A DNA stretch of 64,000 nt from Molossus alvarezi (GCA_037176705.1 CM073890.1:94416591-94480590); one strand, 5' to 3'. Positions 11,593 to 23,089 are shown, counted from the stretch's first letter. The notes: generated from the sequence alone by a model not told the origin. A program made the numbers and translations.

Positions 11593-12609
11593 GCTCTTTT
11601 TTAATTTTAATTTTGATACAGGGCACTTTAGGTTATTTATTTAAGCTTTGGTGATTTTTGTCTTTCAAGAATTTGTCAGTTTCATCTGTGTTGTCAAATT
11701 TATAGGCATAATGTTATTCATAATATTCTTTTTATTCTTTTAATATATGAAATCTATATGATATCAACTTTCACTTTCCTGATATTGACACTTTGTGTTT
11801 TCTCTATTTTTTCTCATCAGTATGGCTAGAAGTTTACCAGTTTTATTGATCTTCTCAAAAGCACAGCATTTATTTTCTCTATTTGTTTTGCTGCTTTCTG
11901 TTACATTTATTTCTACTTTCAGCTTTATTATTATCCTTTCTTCAGCTTGCTTAGTGTTTAATTTGTTCCTTTTCTAACTTAAGTTAGAATCTAAGATCAT
12001 TGATTTGAGAGCTTCTTTTCTACTATAGATATTTACCTCTATAAATGTATCCCTAAGCAGTGCTTTAGTAATATCCCACAAATTCCTACAGATAATTTTC
12101 ATTTTCATTCAATTCTAAATAGTGTCTAAATTCTCTTTTGATTTCTTCTTTGGCCTATGGGTTATCTAAAAGCATGTTATTTCATTTACAAATATTTGAA
12201 GATTTTCCAGAGAGATTTTCTGTTATTGGTTTCTAATTTAATGCCAGTTTGGTCAGAAAAAATATTTTGTATGACTTAATTCCTTTTAAATGTATTGAGA
12301 TTTATTTTTATGGCTTGGAATATAGTCCATCATGGTGAATGCTCTGCTATTGTTTCGTAGAGTGTTCTACAATGGCAAATAAGTTAAGGTGGTTGATAGT
12401 ATTGTTCAAGACTATTAGATTCTTGCTGATTTTCTGTTCGTTTATCAGGAATTGAAAGAATCACTATAACTGTGATTTTATAAATTTCTCCTCATAATTC
12501 TATCAGTTTTTGTTTCATGTATTTTGAAGCTTTGTTGATAGGGTCATAAATTTTAGAATTGTTACAGATCACTTTATCATTATAAAATGACATTCTTTAT
12601 CCCTGGTAA

Positions 12610-13609
12610 TGTGGCACGATGGTAAGAAGCTAGGAAAATTTCTGGGCAAGTAGAATGGGGAAACTGAGACAAGAAACTTAAACAAGGCCAAACAATTTGA
12701 ACAACTTACAGCCAGCTAGTGAATTGCAAGACCTTATCTTCCCTAACCAAGGACACTTGAAAGCCAGTGGTTTATATCTCTCCTCCCTGGCCAGAGAATT
12801 CATAGCTTAAATCACCCTGGTCAGGGAAAACAGAGTACAGAGACCCAATTCATGCCGTTGTGCCAGCCAAACTCAAGGACAGATGAAGTCAGGGAAACCA
12901 ATAACAAAAAACCAAGCCAGACAGACCTGAGATAAAAGTAAAACAGTAAAACAGACTAAAGAATAATCCCAAACTCCCCTATATGCTTATTTTGATACAT
13001 CAACATATTAAAAACATACCTGGAAAGCTAATGAATATTCTATTGAAACCCTCCCCTAAAATTCTCACCCTCAGAAGAAAGATAAAAACCCTCAAGACAA
13101 AGACCCATTGCAGCCTCTCTCTAGAGCACTCCCATGCCCCTTCTGGAGCATGAACTTTTTATTTTTACTTCCTCCTAAACTCTAAGGGTCCCCATGAGAC
13201 TTACAACCAGAGGAGCAGCGGATGGCAACAGCTCATCCTGGGTTTACCCACTAATCCTGTCTCTAAGGCCCACCCTTTTCTCTGATTTTCCAGTGAACTA
13301 AAAGCAGCCCTGCCTTGGCTCACTTCTGTCACTGTGACCTTCGCCTCCCAGTGAGCTAACAGTAGCCCTGCCTTGGTTCACTTTTCCCCTCTAACGTTTC
13401 TAGGGAGCCAAAGCAGAACACTGCCTAGGCTCTCTCTTGTTGCTTCTACCCTAAGCCCTTCCTTTGTTTCACTGTCCCCAACCTTAGTAAATGTGTTCTC
13501 AATTCACCAGGACTCATTTTGTGAAATCTTTCCTGTGCTAAGTCAAAAACCCACACACTACAGGCCAGCCTAAGGCAGACCCACTCTGGGCCGACCCTGT
13601 CCAATAACA
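12610..13609. mobile_element. Solo LTR of an endogenous retrovirus, ERV1-like
   Basis: A 1000-bp block begins TGTGGCACGATGG and ends CCAATAACA, so it has TG...CA ends. It is flanked by the 4-bp repeat GTAA (12606-12609 and 13610-13613); 4-bp duplications are typical of class I (gammaretrovirus-like) ERVs. The flanking old L1 reads continuously across it, which fixes both edges. AGATAAAAACC near 13080 could be the TATA region and AGTAAATG near 13485 a weak poly(A) signal, which would make plus the sense strand. No internal viral genes are present. Family not named. Confidence 0.75.
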
Positions 13610-13747
13610 GTAATATTTTTTACTCTAACTATTTCTTTCTCCAATATCAAAATAGCATACCTGATTTCTTGACTGGTTCTTGGCATGATATATCTTTTGC
13701 AAGCCTTTAAACTGTTTGTGTCTTTATATTTAAAGTGTTTCTTATAA

Positions 13748-13954
13748 CCCTGACCAGTTTGGCTCAGCAGTAGAGCATCAGCCCACAGACCAAAGGGTTA
13801 CAAGTTCAATTCCCACTTGAGGTGCGTCCCCGGCCCTGGTCGGGGTCATGTGGGAGGCAACCAGTCGATGTGTCCCTCACATGTTGATGTTTCTCTCTCT
13901 CTCTCTTCCTTTTTCTCCCTCCCACTCAATCTGAAGAAAAATAGAAAATAAAAT
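13748..13954 (+). mobile_element. VES SINE, diverged
   Basis: tRNA-like head with A- and B-box, CTCTCT run, A-rich tail. Target duplication AGTGTTTCTT at 13734-13743 and 13955-13964; it interrupts the old L1. Confidence 0.88.
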
Positions 13955-14472
13955 AGTGTTTCTTGTAGGCAGCAAATAATTGGGTCTTGTTTTTTTGTCT
14001 GATCTGCCAATTTCTGTCTTCTTTAAGTCTTTTTTTTCCCAATTTTTATTAATTTATTTTTGTAATTTTTGTCTTTTGGAGTGTTTAGATCATTTACATT
14101 TAATGTGATTATTGATATAGTTAAGTTTATGTATATAATCTGGGGATTCTCAAGGTAGTAGGCTGGGGCAATTGAATGACTCATTTCTTTTGTTTCCTGT
14201 CTTTCAGGAGTCACTGTCCTTTGAGTCTTAATATTCAGTATTCTGAAACCATTATTTTATATATTTGTCCAAAGTTTTTGGTTGTTTCAGGCAGGAGGAT
14301 AAACTCAGTTCCAGTTACTCCATTTTTGGATGAAATATAAGTCTGGAAATTTCATTTAATTACTTGAAGTATCTTAAACCTATAAGATCTTCCTTTCTTA
14401 TACATGTTTTTGTTCAGGGTGAAGATTGCCTTGAACTCAGAACAACTTAGGCAATATAGAATAGCGATGATG

Positions 14473-14719
14473 GCCCGGGCCGGTTTGGCTCAGCGGTTGG
14501 AGCGTCGGCCTGCGGTACAGAGAAACCCGGGTTCGGTTCCCGCTAAGGGCACGTACCTCGGTTGCAGTTTGTCCCCGGCCCTGGTTGGTCGTGCCGGTGG
14601 CAGCCACTCGATGTGTCCCTTCACATCGATGTTTCTCTCTCTCTCTCTCTTCCTCTCTCTCTCCCACTCTACCTGAACAAAAAATGGAAAAATGTCCTCG
14701 GGTGAGGATAAAAAAAAAA
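14473..14719 (+). mobile_element. VES SINE, long form (left arm of inverted pair)
   Basis: Complete head, CTCTCT run, CCTCGGGTGAGGA tail and poly(A). Perfect target duplication AGAATAGCGATGATG at 14458-14472 and 14720-14734. Confidence 0.96.
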
Positions 14720-14781
14720 AGAATAGCGATGATGATTCTAATCAATGTAATTGTGTGGTTTCTGAGACCAACACATTTTTA

Positions 14782-15022
14782 GTTTTTTGTTTTTTATCCT
14801 CACCCGAGGACATTTTTCCATTTTTTGTTCAGATAGAGTGGGAGGGAGAGAGAGGAAGAGAGAGAGAGAGAGAGAGAAACATCGATGTGAAAGGGACACA
14901 TCGAGTGGCTGCCACCCACATGACCAACCAGGGCCGTGGTATGTGCCCTTAGCGGGAACCGAACCCCGGTCTCTCTGGACCGCAGGCCTACGCTCTAACC
15001 ACTGAGCCAAACCGGCCAGGGC
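14782..15022 (-). mobile_element. VES SINE, long form (right arm of inverted pair)
   Basis: Complete copy in the opposite direction to its neighbour 62 bp away. Perfect 18-bp target duplication GAGACCAACACATTTTTA at 14764-14781 and 15023-15040. Confidence 0.96.
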
Positions 15023-15399
15023 GAGACCAACACATTTTTAAAAAAACAATTGATCAAAATCCACAGATAGAAATTTCCAGATTTGGTATGTATCTATCAT
15101 ACCATTGAATATTTATTTCAAGTATAAGCCATAGTCATCTCATTTCATCTTTCAAAATGTTTACTATTTTAAGTCCCCCATTAATTAAAAAAATTAACTT
15201 TAAAATTTATGAAAAATATTAGATATCAACTTAAAATATGAAAGCACATAGTTTTTCAAAATCCTTTTAGGATGGTATGTGAGTATTTTTTAAATGTGTA
15301 AACAACTGCTCAAAAATAAAATTTAATCATCTATCCCTTATTATTACTCTCTAGCCCTATTAAACTGCTTTAGTTCCTAAGACATAAAATGTTCTCTCT

Positions 15400-15600
15400 T
15401 GTTTTGGGCCTTTTGAACCTAAATATCTTCTGCCTAGAACAGTTCTGTTCCTTTCCTACAACTCCGCAGTCTTGGGATAAATGTCTCTTTCTCTTTTGTG
15501 CTCCCATAACCTTTGCCCTTCATTAGTACTCAACACCCTCCACTGTATTTACCTGTTCACTTGTCTCTGTCCATGGAATGTCCTGGAAGCAGTATCATCC
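15400..15600 (+). mobile_element. L2 LINE 3' fragment (probable)
   Basis: TGCCTAGAACAGTTCTGTTCC, then a TAAATGTCTC stretch and CTGTTCACTTGTCTCTGTCC follow the order of L2 3' sequence. Strongly diverged. The 15041-15400 stretch before it shows nothing else. Confidence 0.5.
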
Positions 15601-15639
15601 CAGTGACAGTGAGCAAACATAGTACCCAGATACTGGTTT

Positions 15640-15870
15640 GTTTGTTTTTTTTCTTTATTGATTTTTTTTAGAGAGAGAGAGAAACATGGATGAGAGAGAA
15701 CATTGATTGGCCGCCTCCTGTGTGCCCCCTACTGGGGATCTGGCCCACAACCTGGGCCCCCCACTGGGTATCTGGCCTATAACCTGGGCATGTGCCCCAA
15801 CTGGGAATCAAACCAGCAACCTCTTGGTACTTGGGTCGATGTTCAACCAATGAGCCATACCAGCTGGGCA
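15640..15870 (-). mobile_element. Ves SINE with an internal tandem duplication
   Basis: Classic Ves in reverse. The ACTGGGGATCTGGCCCACAACCTGGG region is repeated in diverged form at about 15727-15790. Target duplication CCAGATACTGGTTT at 15626-15639 and 15871-15884. Confidence 0.93.
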
Positions 15871-15969
15871 CCAGATACTGGTTTTTAAATACCAGTCTCC
15901 AGTGAGAGGAACCAGAGGTTTTTGGAGAATGGCTGATTTTAAGACCGAGGCAAGGACAAGGCGACCAGG

Positions 15970-15998
15970 AACTGTGTGTGTGTGCGTGTGCGTGTGTG
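15970..15998. repeat. (TG)n microsatellite with CG interruptions
   Basis: TG dinucleotide run broken twice by CG. Confidence 0.85.
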
Positions 15999-16190
15999 CC
16001 AAAAAGTAAGGAAATGCTGAGAACAATGGGGACATATCAGACAGACACAGGAGTCAGTTTGAGAGGACTTTCACTGGTCAAATATGGGACAATATATCAG
16101 AATAGCAATGGTAAATAGACTATATCTGCGGATTAGGAACCCATCATTGTATGACTATATACATAAATAAATGATTAAATGGAGAGAAAC

Positions 16191-16420
16191 TCTGCCCGGC
16201 CTGTGTGGCTGGGTGGATTGAGCTGTGTCCCAGGGACTGAGAGGTCCTGGTGGGATTCCTGGTCAGGGCATATGCTCAGGTTGCTGGCTCCATCCCCAGT
16301 AGGGGGCGTGCACGAGGCAGCCAACAGCTGAGGGTTTCTCTCTCACATTAATGCTTCTATTGCTCCTTTTCTCTCACTCAAAAAATCAATGAAAACACAT
16401 TTAAAAAAATAAAATAAAAA
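16191..16420 (+). mobile_element. Ves SINE
   Basis: Classic Ves in sense, with a body containing CCCCAGTAGGGGGCGTGC and a tail AAAATCAATGAAAAC. Target duplication TAAATGGAGAGAAAC at 16176-16190 and 16421-16435. Confidence 0.93.
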
Positions 16421-16869
16421 TAAATGGAGAGAAACCCCTTATCATAGAATGTCAACTAATAGAGTTCAAAGGAATAATTGAATTAGAAAATCATCATTTT
16501 GCAACCATCTCAGAAATAATAAAGTCAGACAAGAAACATGAATGGATGGCAAAATTCATGGATGGAAGTTGGATCAAGAACAGGTTTTATTTACATTGCC
16601 TCAAAGTCTCTCCCTACAAAATAATAATTAATTATTCAAGAAAAAGAGAGTACAGTGAAGAAACTTGAAGATACCTCCTTATTCTAGTAATCAAAGTTAA
16701 TATCAGCAGTAGTGGAGCAAACCAACATCATATGTCATCTGATGGAAACAGTGAGTTGATCACAGTATTACTTCAGTGTAGTGGTGTCTTGCCTAAAATG
16801 TATAACCTAACTGTAAGTAAATATCAGGCAAACCCAAATGAAGCACAGTCCACAAAATAATGGGTCTGT

Positions 16870-17290
16870 AATTGTTCCAGTTATCTATTGCTTTGCAATA
16901 AACACCCTAAAACCTAGTGGCTTAAAACAACACTTTTTATTTTACTGCAGTTTGAACAAAGTTCAGCAGGGGCAGCTTTTCTCTGCCCTGCTGTAGATGT
17001 ACTACAGCCCCAAACCTTGTTCCACTAGGCCTCAAAGGCTGGGAGCAAGAATCATCTGGAGGCTTTCCCACTCACATCTCTGACACCTGAGCTGGGAGAC
17101 TCAAACAGCTGAGGGTTGCAATAGCTGTGGCATCTCTGCCTCTGTCAGGTCTCTTCCTCACCACAGCTTCAGGGTAACAGTTTTCCTATATGTCAGCTCA
17201 GGATTCTAAGGGAGAGACAGAATGCACAAGCATGCCAGTTAGAAGTTATGTGGCCTCTTCTCACCTAGCCTTGGAAGTCACACAAGTTTA
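16870..17290. repeat. Ancient interspersed repeat, unclassified
   Basis: TATCTATTGCTTTGCAATAAA and CTAGTGGCTTAAAACAACA are wording common to old mammalian repeats, followed by a diverged GC-moderate part. I cannot name the family with confidence. 16436-16870 holds nothing recognisable. Confidence 0.45.
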
Positions 17291-17497
17291 TTTCTCTGCA
17301 TTCCATTAATTGAATGAGTAACAGGCATCTGGATTCAAGGAAAGGGTTCTAGAAGAGCATGTGGAACTAGAAATGTGGTGCAGTTCTCATAATTTAAATA
17401 TCTTAGTTAATCCTGTCATAAAGCAAGAGATGACTATGTAATAAAAATGACTACCCAAGTTCAATATAAGATACAATTATATGTACATATATATTTA

Positions 17498-17716
17498 TTT
17501 ATTTTTAATTTTTTTCTTTATTGATTTTAGAGAGAGAGGAAGGGACAGGGAGAGAGAGATAGAAACATCGATGACAGAGAACACTGATTGACTGCCTCCT
17601 GCATGCCGAACTGGGGATCCGGCCCACAACCTAGGCATGTGCTCTGATTGTGAATCGAACCGGCTACCTCTTGGTGCATGGGTCAATGCTCAACCACTGA
17701 GCCACACCAGCTGGGC
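17498..17716 (-). mobile_element. Ves SINE
   Basis: Classic Ves in reverse. Target duplication TGTACATATATATTTA at 17482-17497 and TGTACATATGTATTTA at 17717-17732. Confidence 0.92.
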
Positions 17717-17741
17717 TGTACATATGTATTTATATTTAATC

Positions 17742-17929
17742 CTCACCTGAGGATACTTTTTTATTTATCTTCAGATAGAGTGGGAGGGAGAGGGAGAGGG
17801 AGAGGGAGAGGGAGAGGCAGAGGGAGAGGGGGCGGTGGGGGGGAGAGAGACAGACAGACACATCAATGTGAGAGTGACTCTTTGGTCCATGGGCTGATGT
17901 TTTAACTGCTGAGCCAAACCAGCCAGGGC
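17742..17929 (-). mobile_element. VES SINE with internal deletion and (GGGAGA)n expansion
   Basis: The tail motif CCTCACCTGAGGATA and the head end GAGCCAAACCAGCCAGGGC are present, but the segment from the B-box to the middle is missing. The GA-rich part has expanded as GGGAGA units. The flanking TATTTATATTTAAT / CATTTATATTTTTTAAT is a probable target duplication. Confidence 0.85.
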
Positions 17930-18212
17930 AACATTTATATTTTTTAATATCATGTTTTGTTAAAGCAGAAGACCACCAATGTTACCATCATTATTATATC
18001 TGTATTGATTACCCTTCTGTGCCTACTGTCTCTACTATGTTCTCAAATTTTGGTCACCTTGTCTTAGAACCAAACTGACATCCTTAGAACTGATTCAGCC
18101 AAATCCTATCCTTTCTCCATCTGTAGAAGAAAAAGGGATACAACTTTTGGTGTCCTGCCTTTGAAAAGTTTCTAAAACTGATGACCAGAAACCCCTTAAT
18201 AATAATAGCAAA

Positions 18213-18300
18213 TAATAATAGCAGTGGTGGTGGTACTGTTGGTGGTGGTAGTGGCGGTGGTGCTAGTGGTGTGTGGTGGCGGTGGTAGTAGTCGTTGTAG
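18213..18300. repeat. (GGT)n trinucleotide repeat, interrupted
   Basis: GGTGGT units mixed with AGT, GCG and GTT variants over about 90 bp. Confidence 0.85.
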
Positions 18301-18778
18301 ACCTTGTATAGCATTTTATGTGTCAAGGCATGATTCTAAATTCTTTGCATATATTAACTCATTTAATCCTCACAACAGTCCTATGAGGTAGGTACTATTA
18401 TTATCCCCTTGTCACCTTTTTTTTTTTTTTTTTATCCTCACCCGAGGATATTTTTCCATTCTTTGTACAGATAGAGTGGGAGGGAGAGAGAAGAAGGGAG
18501 AGAGAGAGAGAAACATCGACGTGAAGGGACACATCGAGTAGCTGCCACCCGCACGACCAACCAGGGCCGGGGACAAACTGCAACCGAAGTACGTGCCCTT
18601 AGTGGGAACCGAACCCGGGTCTCTCCGGACCGCAGGCCGACGCTCTAACCGCTGAGCCAAACCGGCCAGGGCGTCACCCTTTTTTGATTGAGAAAACTGG
18701 GAGAGAAGTGAGCTAACATAGGTTTATACAGCCATTAATCACAGAACTGAGATTCGAACCAGGCCAGCTGGCTCTAGC
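18300..18778 (-). mobile_element. MIR SINE, interrupted by a VES
   Basis: CATTTAATCCTCACAACAG, CCTATGAGGTAGGTACTATTATTATCCCC (in two parts), then, after the VES, TTGAGAAAACTGGGAGAGAAG and GAACTGAGATTCGAACC follow MIR in reverse. One of the better preserved MIR copies here. Confidence 0.82.
18421..18672 (-). mobile_element. VES SINE, long form, inside MIR
   Basis: Complete reverse copy from poly(T) to GGCCAGGGC. Target duplication GTCACCTTTT starting at 18411 and GTCACCCTTTTTT starting at 18673. Confidence 0.93.
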
Positions 18779-18919
18779 CTTTTTATTGTTTATTAAACAT
18801 TCAAAATGTACTTTACCAAACAATCTTTAAAGTCACAAGTATCAGTGGGAAAATTTCAAAGCAGGGCAATGGCCCTGTGACCACTATTTTTTCCACCAGT
18901 GCTATGATTTTGGTGGATT

Positions 18920-19270
18920 TTTGAATTGATTATCTTAACAAAATTCATGGCAAAAAACATATATTAGTAAAAAAAAACACATAACAACATTTACCATCCT
19001 AACTCCCCATTCTCCCTTCTCTCAGCCTCTGGTTACCACCATTCCTTTTCTGTTTCTATGAATGTGACTACTTTAACTACCTTAGTAAATGAAATCATAT
19101 AATATTTGTCTTTTTGTGACTGGCTTATGTTACTTAGCATAATGTGCTCAAGGTTCATCTGTATTATAGCATGATACAGGACTTCCTTCCTTTTGAAGGG
19201 TGAATAGAATATTATATATGATATGTATATTTTGTTACATATACAGTATATGCATATTTTGTTATATATA
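18920..19270 (-). mobile_element. Old L1 3' UTR fragment
   Basis: GCCTCTGGTTACCACCATTCC, ATGAATGTGACTACTTTAACTACC and TGACTGGCTTATGTTACTTAGC are typical of the reverse 3' UTR of old mammalian L1s. The right end runs into a TATATA stretch. Confidence 0.7.
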
Positions 19271-19387
19271 TATATAAAAACATACCTTCAGGATATTTGA
19301 GTGACATTTTTACAACAAAAGAATAGGTATGTTAATCTTTAAAATATATGGATCACGTTATAATAAATTAAGAAAAAAACACCAATA

Positions 19388-19575
19388 TGCCCTGACCGAT
19401 ATGCCTCAGTTAGTTGAGTGTAATCCTGTGTACTGAACAGTCACTGGTTAGATTCCAGTCAGGGCACATACCCAAGTTGCAGGCTTGATCCTTGGTCTGG
19501 GTACATATTAGAGACAACTGATCAACGTTTCTCTCCCACATTGATGTTTCTCTCTTTCTCCCCCTCTAAAATCAA
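19388..19575 (+). mobile_element. Ves SINE, old copy
   Basis: GCCCTGACCGATATGCCTCAGT head, CAGTCAGGGCACATACCC middle, CTCTCTTTCTCCCCCTC end. Diverged, no clear target duplication. Confidence 0.8.
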
Positions 19576-19589
19576 TTTTAAGATGGTTT

Positions 19590-19670
19590 GTATTTGTCAA
19601 AACTCATAGAGCTGTATACTAAAATTCTACCCTATGTAAATTACACCTCGATAAAACTGACTCCTCCTCT
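19590..19670 (+). mobile_element. L1 3' terminal fragment
   Basis: AACTCATAGAGCTGTATACTAAAA and TGTAAATTACACCTCGATAAAACTG (in pieces) match the 3' end of old L1s. The following 19670-20135 stretch shows nothing recognisable. Confidence 0.6.
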
Positions 19671-20149
19671 CAAAAAAGCAATTAAAAATTCTGAGGAATA
19701 TATAAAAGATATAATTCAGATTATAGTGAACTGCAAAACCATTCAAGAAGTCTGCAAACATAGATTTAGGAAGGGGCCACTAGATGGTGGTATTCGTTTT
19801 GGAAATAGAGCCCAGGGAAAATCTTGAAGCTCAAAGATCACAGGCCTGGCAGTGGAGCACTTCTGGGGAACATTTCTTGTAAATCCATAGCTGTAACTCC
19901 TGATGTCAAGCCTTGAGCTGCATTGGTTTCTGTGATTTTGCCAAACCAGGTCTACCAGCCTTCCACTGATTCTGGGAAGCCATCAGTATCCTTCCAGTAA
20001 AATTCTCTCTCTCTCTGTCCACTTTTGTTTTTGATTTCTGAAACAGACTAAATAGCAGAACAAAACCAATTTATTCTTTTTGTTGTTGTTTGTGTTTTTT
20101 CTTACTTTTCATTATAGAGAATTTTCTACATGTAAAAAATAAACAGAAT

Positions 20150-20249
20150 GGCCCTGGCCGGTTTGGCTCAGCAGTTGGAGCATCGGCCTGCGGACCAGAG
20201 AGTCCTGGGTTCGGTTCCCGCTAGGGGCACGTACCAAAACCAAAAACAC
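20150..20249 (+). mobile_element. Head-only VES SINE (about 100 bp)
   Basis: The tRNA-like head only, ending at AGGGGCACGTACC followed by an AAAACC tail; no middle region or CTCTCT run. Target duplication AAAATAAACAGAAT at 20136-20149 and 20250-20263 shows that it inserted in this short form. Confidence 0.93.
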
Positions 20250-20324
20250 AAAATAAACAGAATTATACAGTGAACTCCCAATATCAGAAGCATCAATAGT
20301 CATTGATAATCTGCCATTTTAAAA

Positions 20325-20499
20325 TATTTTTTTAAAAAGAGAGAAAGAGAGGAACATCGATTTCTTGTTCCACTTATTTATGCATTCATTGGTTGATTCT
20401 TGTATGTGCCCTGACCAGGGAGCAAACCCACAACCTTCAAACTCACAACCTTGGTATGTTGGGATGATGCTCTAACCAACTGAGCTACCTGGCGAGGGT
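20325..20499 (-). mobile_element. Ves-type SINE, older subfamily
   Basis: Reverse copy with a distinct middle, TTGTTCCACTTATTTATGC and ATTGGTTGATTCTTGTATG, then the head GATGCTCTAACCAACTGAGC. Flanks ATAATCTGCC and ATAATCCTCC may be the decayed target duplication. Confidence 0.82.
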
Positions 20500-20650
20500 A
20501 ATAATCCTCCGTTCTTAATTTATCAAACCTTCGCCACCCCAACACCCATGCAAATAGTTTTTTATAATTCCTATTTTAATTAGATGAAATTTACATATTT
20601 TGAGATACACAAATTTTTCAAAACAGACCTTCTTTTAAAAAGCAGTTTTA

Positions 20651-20889
20651 GCCCTAGCCGGTTTGGCTCAGCGGTTAGAGCGTCGGCCTGCGGTCCAGAG
20701 AGACCCGGGTTCGGTTCCCGCTAAGGGCACGTACCTCGGTTGCAGTTTGTCCCCGGCCCTGGTCGGTTGTGTGGGTGGCAGCCACTCGATGTGTTCCTTT
20801 CACATCGATGTTTCTCTCTCTCTCTCTGTTCCTCTCTCTCCCTCCCACTCTACCTGAACAAAAAATGGAAAAATGTCCTCAGGTGAGGA

Positions 20890-20921
<32 letters not shown>

Positions 20922-20926
20922 AAAAT
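20651..20926 (+). mobile_element. VES SINE, long form, with (TAAA)n tail
   Basis: Complete copy whose tail has become a TAAA microsatellite of about eight units. Perfect target duplication AAAAAGCAGTTTTA at 20637-20650 and 20927-20940. Confidence 0.96.
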
Positions 20927-21284
20927 AAAAAGCAGTTTTAGGTTCACAGCACAATTGAGCAAAATATACAGAGATTTCCCATAGTAATTCACCTCCCCCA
21001 TTTATCTTCATACATAACTTCCCCTCTCCTATTATCAACATCCCCCCATAGAGTGGTACATTTGTGACATTGATGAAGCTATACAGACACATCATTATCA
21101 CCCAAACAGAAAAGGGAAACTATCAGTTTCTTACGGCCTGTGCCTGGAAATTAGTCCAACATCTCCTCAGCTGTATTCTATTGGTCAGTCATAGAGTCTA
21201 GATTCACGGGAAGAGACACTGGCCACACCTCTCAAAGCAAGAAGTGATAGGAATTTGGAAGCTATGTTTTAAAACAGCCACATT

Positions 21285-21399
21285 GCCCTGGCCTGTTTGG
21301 CTCAGGGGTTGGAGCGTTGGCCTGTTGACCAGAGAGTCCCAGATTTGGTTCCCGCTTAGGGGCACGTACCAAACAAAAAATAAAAATAAAAAATAAAAT
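21285..21399 (+). mobile_element. Head-only VES SINE
   Basis: tRNA-like head ending at TAGGGGCACGTACC, then an AAAC/AAAT tail. Target duplication AAAACAGCCACATT at 21271-21284 and AAAACAGTCACATT at 21400-21413. Confidence 0.93.
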
Positions 21400-21413
21400 A
21401 AAACAGTCACATT

Positions 21414-22160
21414 AGGTTCAGGGAAAACAATTTCAGTTCTTTATTGAAAGTTTAGATGTGCAGTATACATTGTATATGACCAGCTGGCTTACTATCTAGC
21501 ATTACATTACATTGTCACCTACACTTTAGTTATACCAGGATCACACTGTATTCTACAACAGAATTTCCTGACCTCATCCCTCACACACACACCCCCCGCC
21601 CCCCAAGCTGCTTTTGCTCAAAATTCAGCTCCTAAAAGAGGACTTCACCAAGAGGGATTTGGTCTTTTTTTTGATGCCCTATTAGTACTTGAATGTCAGC
21701 TCTGGATAGCCACAAAGTAACATTTACAGCTCTGGCAGATGGCGAAGAAATGCACAAAGAATGAGGACAATCATAAATATCATGAGACATTTGGAAACTA
21801 TTTTGTATTTAATTTTCTTTCTGTCAATCTATACCTAACCAGGAGAATAAATATCAAGAGTCAGTTTGATCAACCTTAGTTAACCACGTGGCCTATAAAA
21901 AATTGACTAATTGCTTCATCTCTTTTTGTTGGGTACAAGATGTACTGGTTATTGTATGGACTCTTGGCTGGCCTGTAAATAACTAGGATAATTGTATTAT
22001 TTTGAATGATTTTAGTCAACAAATTTATATTAGTTTGTTGAATTTCTTAACCTGTTTTGTTATTTGTGTTGTAGTCAGTATGATCACATGTTTTAGTTTA
22101 GCCAGTGTAGACTCCTGTGTCCTGGTCTCTTCCTGGTATGTTAACTGGACTTCTAAAAAC
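21414..22160. other. Intergenic DNA without recognised features
   Basis: No exon, repeat family or RNA gene recognised. Confidence 0.5.
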
Positions 22161-22171
22161 AATGAGTTACT

Positions 22172-22337
22172 GCCCTGGCTGGGTAGCTCGGTTGGTTACA
22201 GTATCATCTCAATACCCATGGTTGCTAGTTTGGTCCCCTTTCACAGCACATACAAGAAGTAACCAATGAATGCATAAATAAATGGAACAAAAATTGATCT
22301 CTCTCAAAATCAGTAAATGAAAATAAAATTAAAATAA
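22172..22337 (+). mobile_element. Ves SINE, old copy
   Basis: GCCCTGGCTGGGTAGCTCGGTTGG head and a later AATCAGTAAATG tail; the body is worn. Flanks AATGAGTTA and AATGGGTTA may be the target duplication. Confidence 0.7.
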
Positions 22338-22837
22338 AAATGGGTTATCGAAAGGTTTGTTTTGAATACTTAGAAAGGCAGAGTGACCTGTCCAAACTAC
22401 AGGATTATTATTGATGTGGTAAGTACATGAAGGCCATATGAATATATGAGAATAGTCCTGACGGTTTACACTAAGAAGACACAAAATTTTGTTTGTGGTA
22501 ATCCAAAGGTACCAATTACTATATTAATTTATTTGGTCTTTTTGTGATAGCTTCTGAATATCTAAGAAAATAATTGAACTATGGCTTATTTCATTAGTCC
22601 GTGTTTCTTTTTATCTGTGACGGCTCCAGAGTTGTTTTGAGGCTCTAGGAAACATCAGTAGCTATATCATTATCAGAGTCCAGAAATATAGAATAGGTGT
22701 GTTGGGTTAGTAATGTTAACTATAATAATGTAACTATAGTTATAAATTTTATTTAAGTAATGGTTAACTATAATAGTAACCTATAAGATTTAGGGACTAG
22801 ATGACAAATACAACAGATTTGGTCATTCAAAAGTTTT

Positions 22838-22901
22838 ATAATATATATTATATATATATTATATATATTTTTTATATATAATATATATATAATATATATT
22901 A
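22838..22901. repeat. (AT)n low-complexity repeat
   Basis: About 64 bp of TATATA-type sequence, able to fold back on itself. Confidence 0.88.
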
Positions 22902-23089
22902 GTTGGCACTCTGGAATTACACCATTTCCTTTCTGAACATTTTCAATTAAAAAAACCCTAAATTTATGCAGATAAATTATTACATGTAATTTGTTAAATT
23001 ATAGAAGAAAACTTCCCTGAACTGTAGAAAGATTTTTATCTTCAGATTGAAATCATTAATCAATTCCCAGGGTGATTGTTTTCAAACAT

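Larger units (their letters stand above)
10850..14350 (-). mobile_element. Old L1 (ORF2 region), split by three later insertions
   Basis: On the minus strand the pieces 10850-11424, 11605-12605, 13614-13733 and 13965-14350 read in order as a decayed mammalian L1. They include the ATTGAGATGGTCATGCGGTTTT, TTGATAGGGTCATAAATTTTAG and TTTACATTTAATGTGATTATTGATAT landmarks (in pieces). A young L1 3' end, a solo LTR and a VES SINE interrupt it, each with its own target duplication. The 10176-10849 stretch to its left shows nothing recognisable. Confidence 0.75.
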
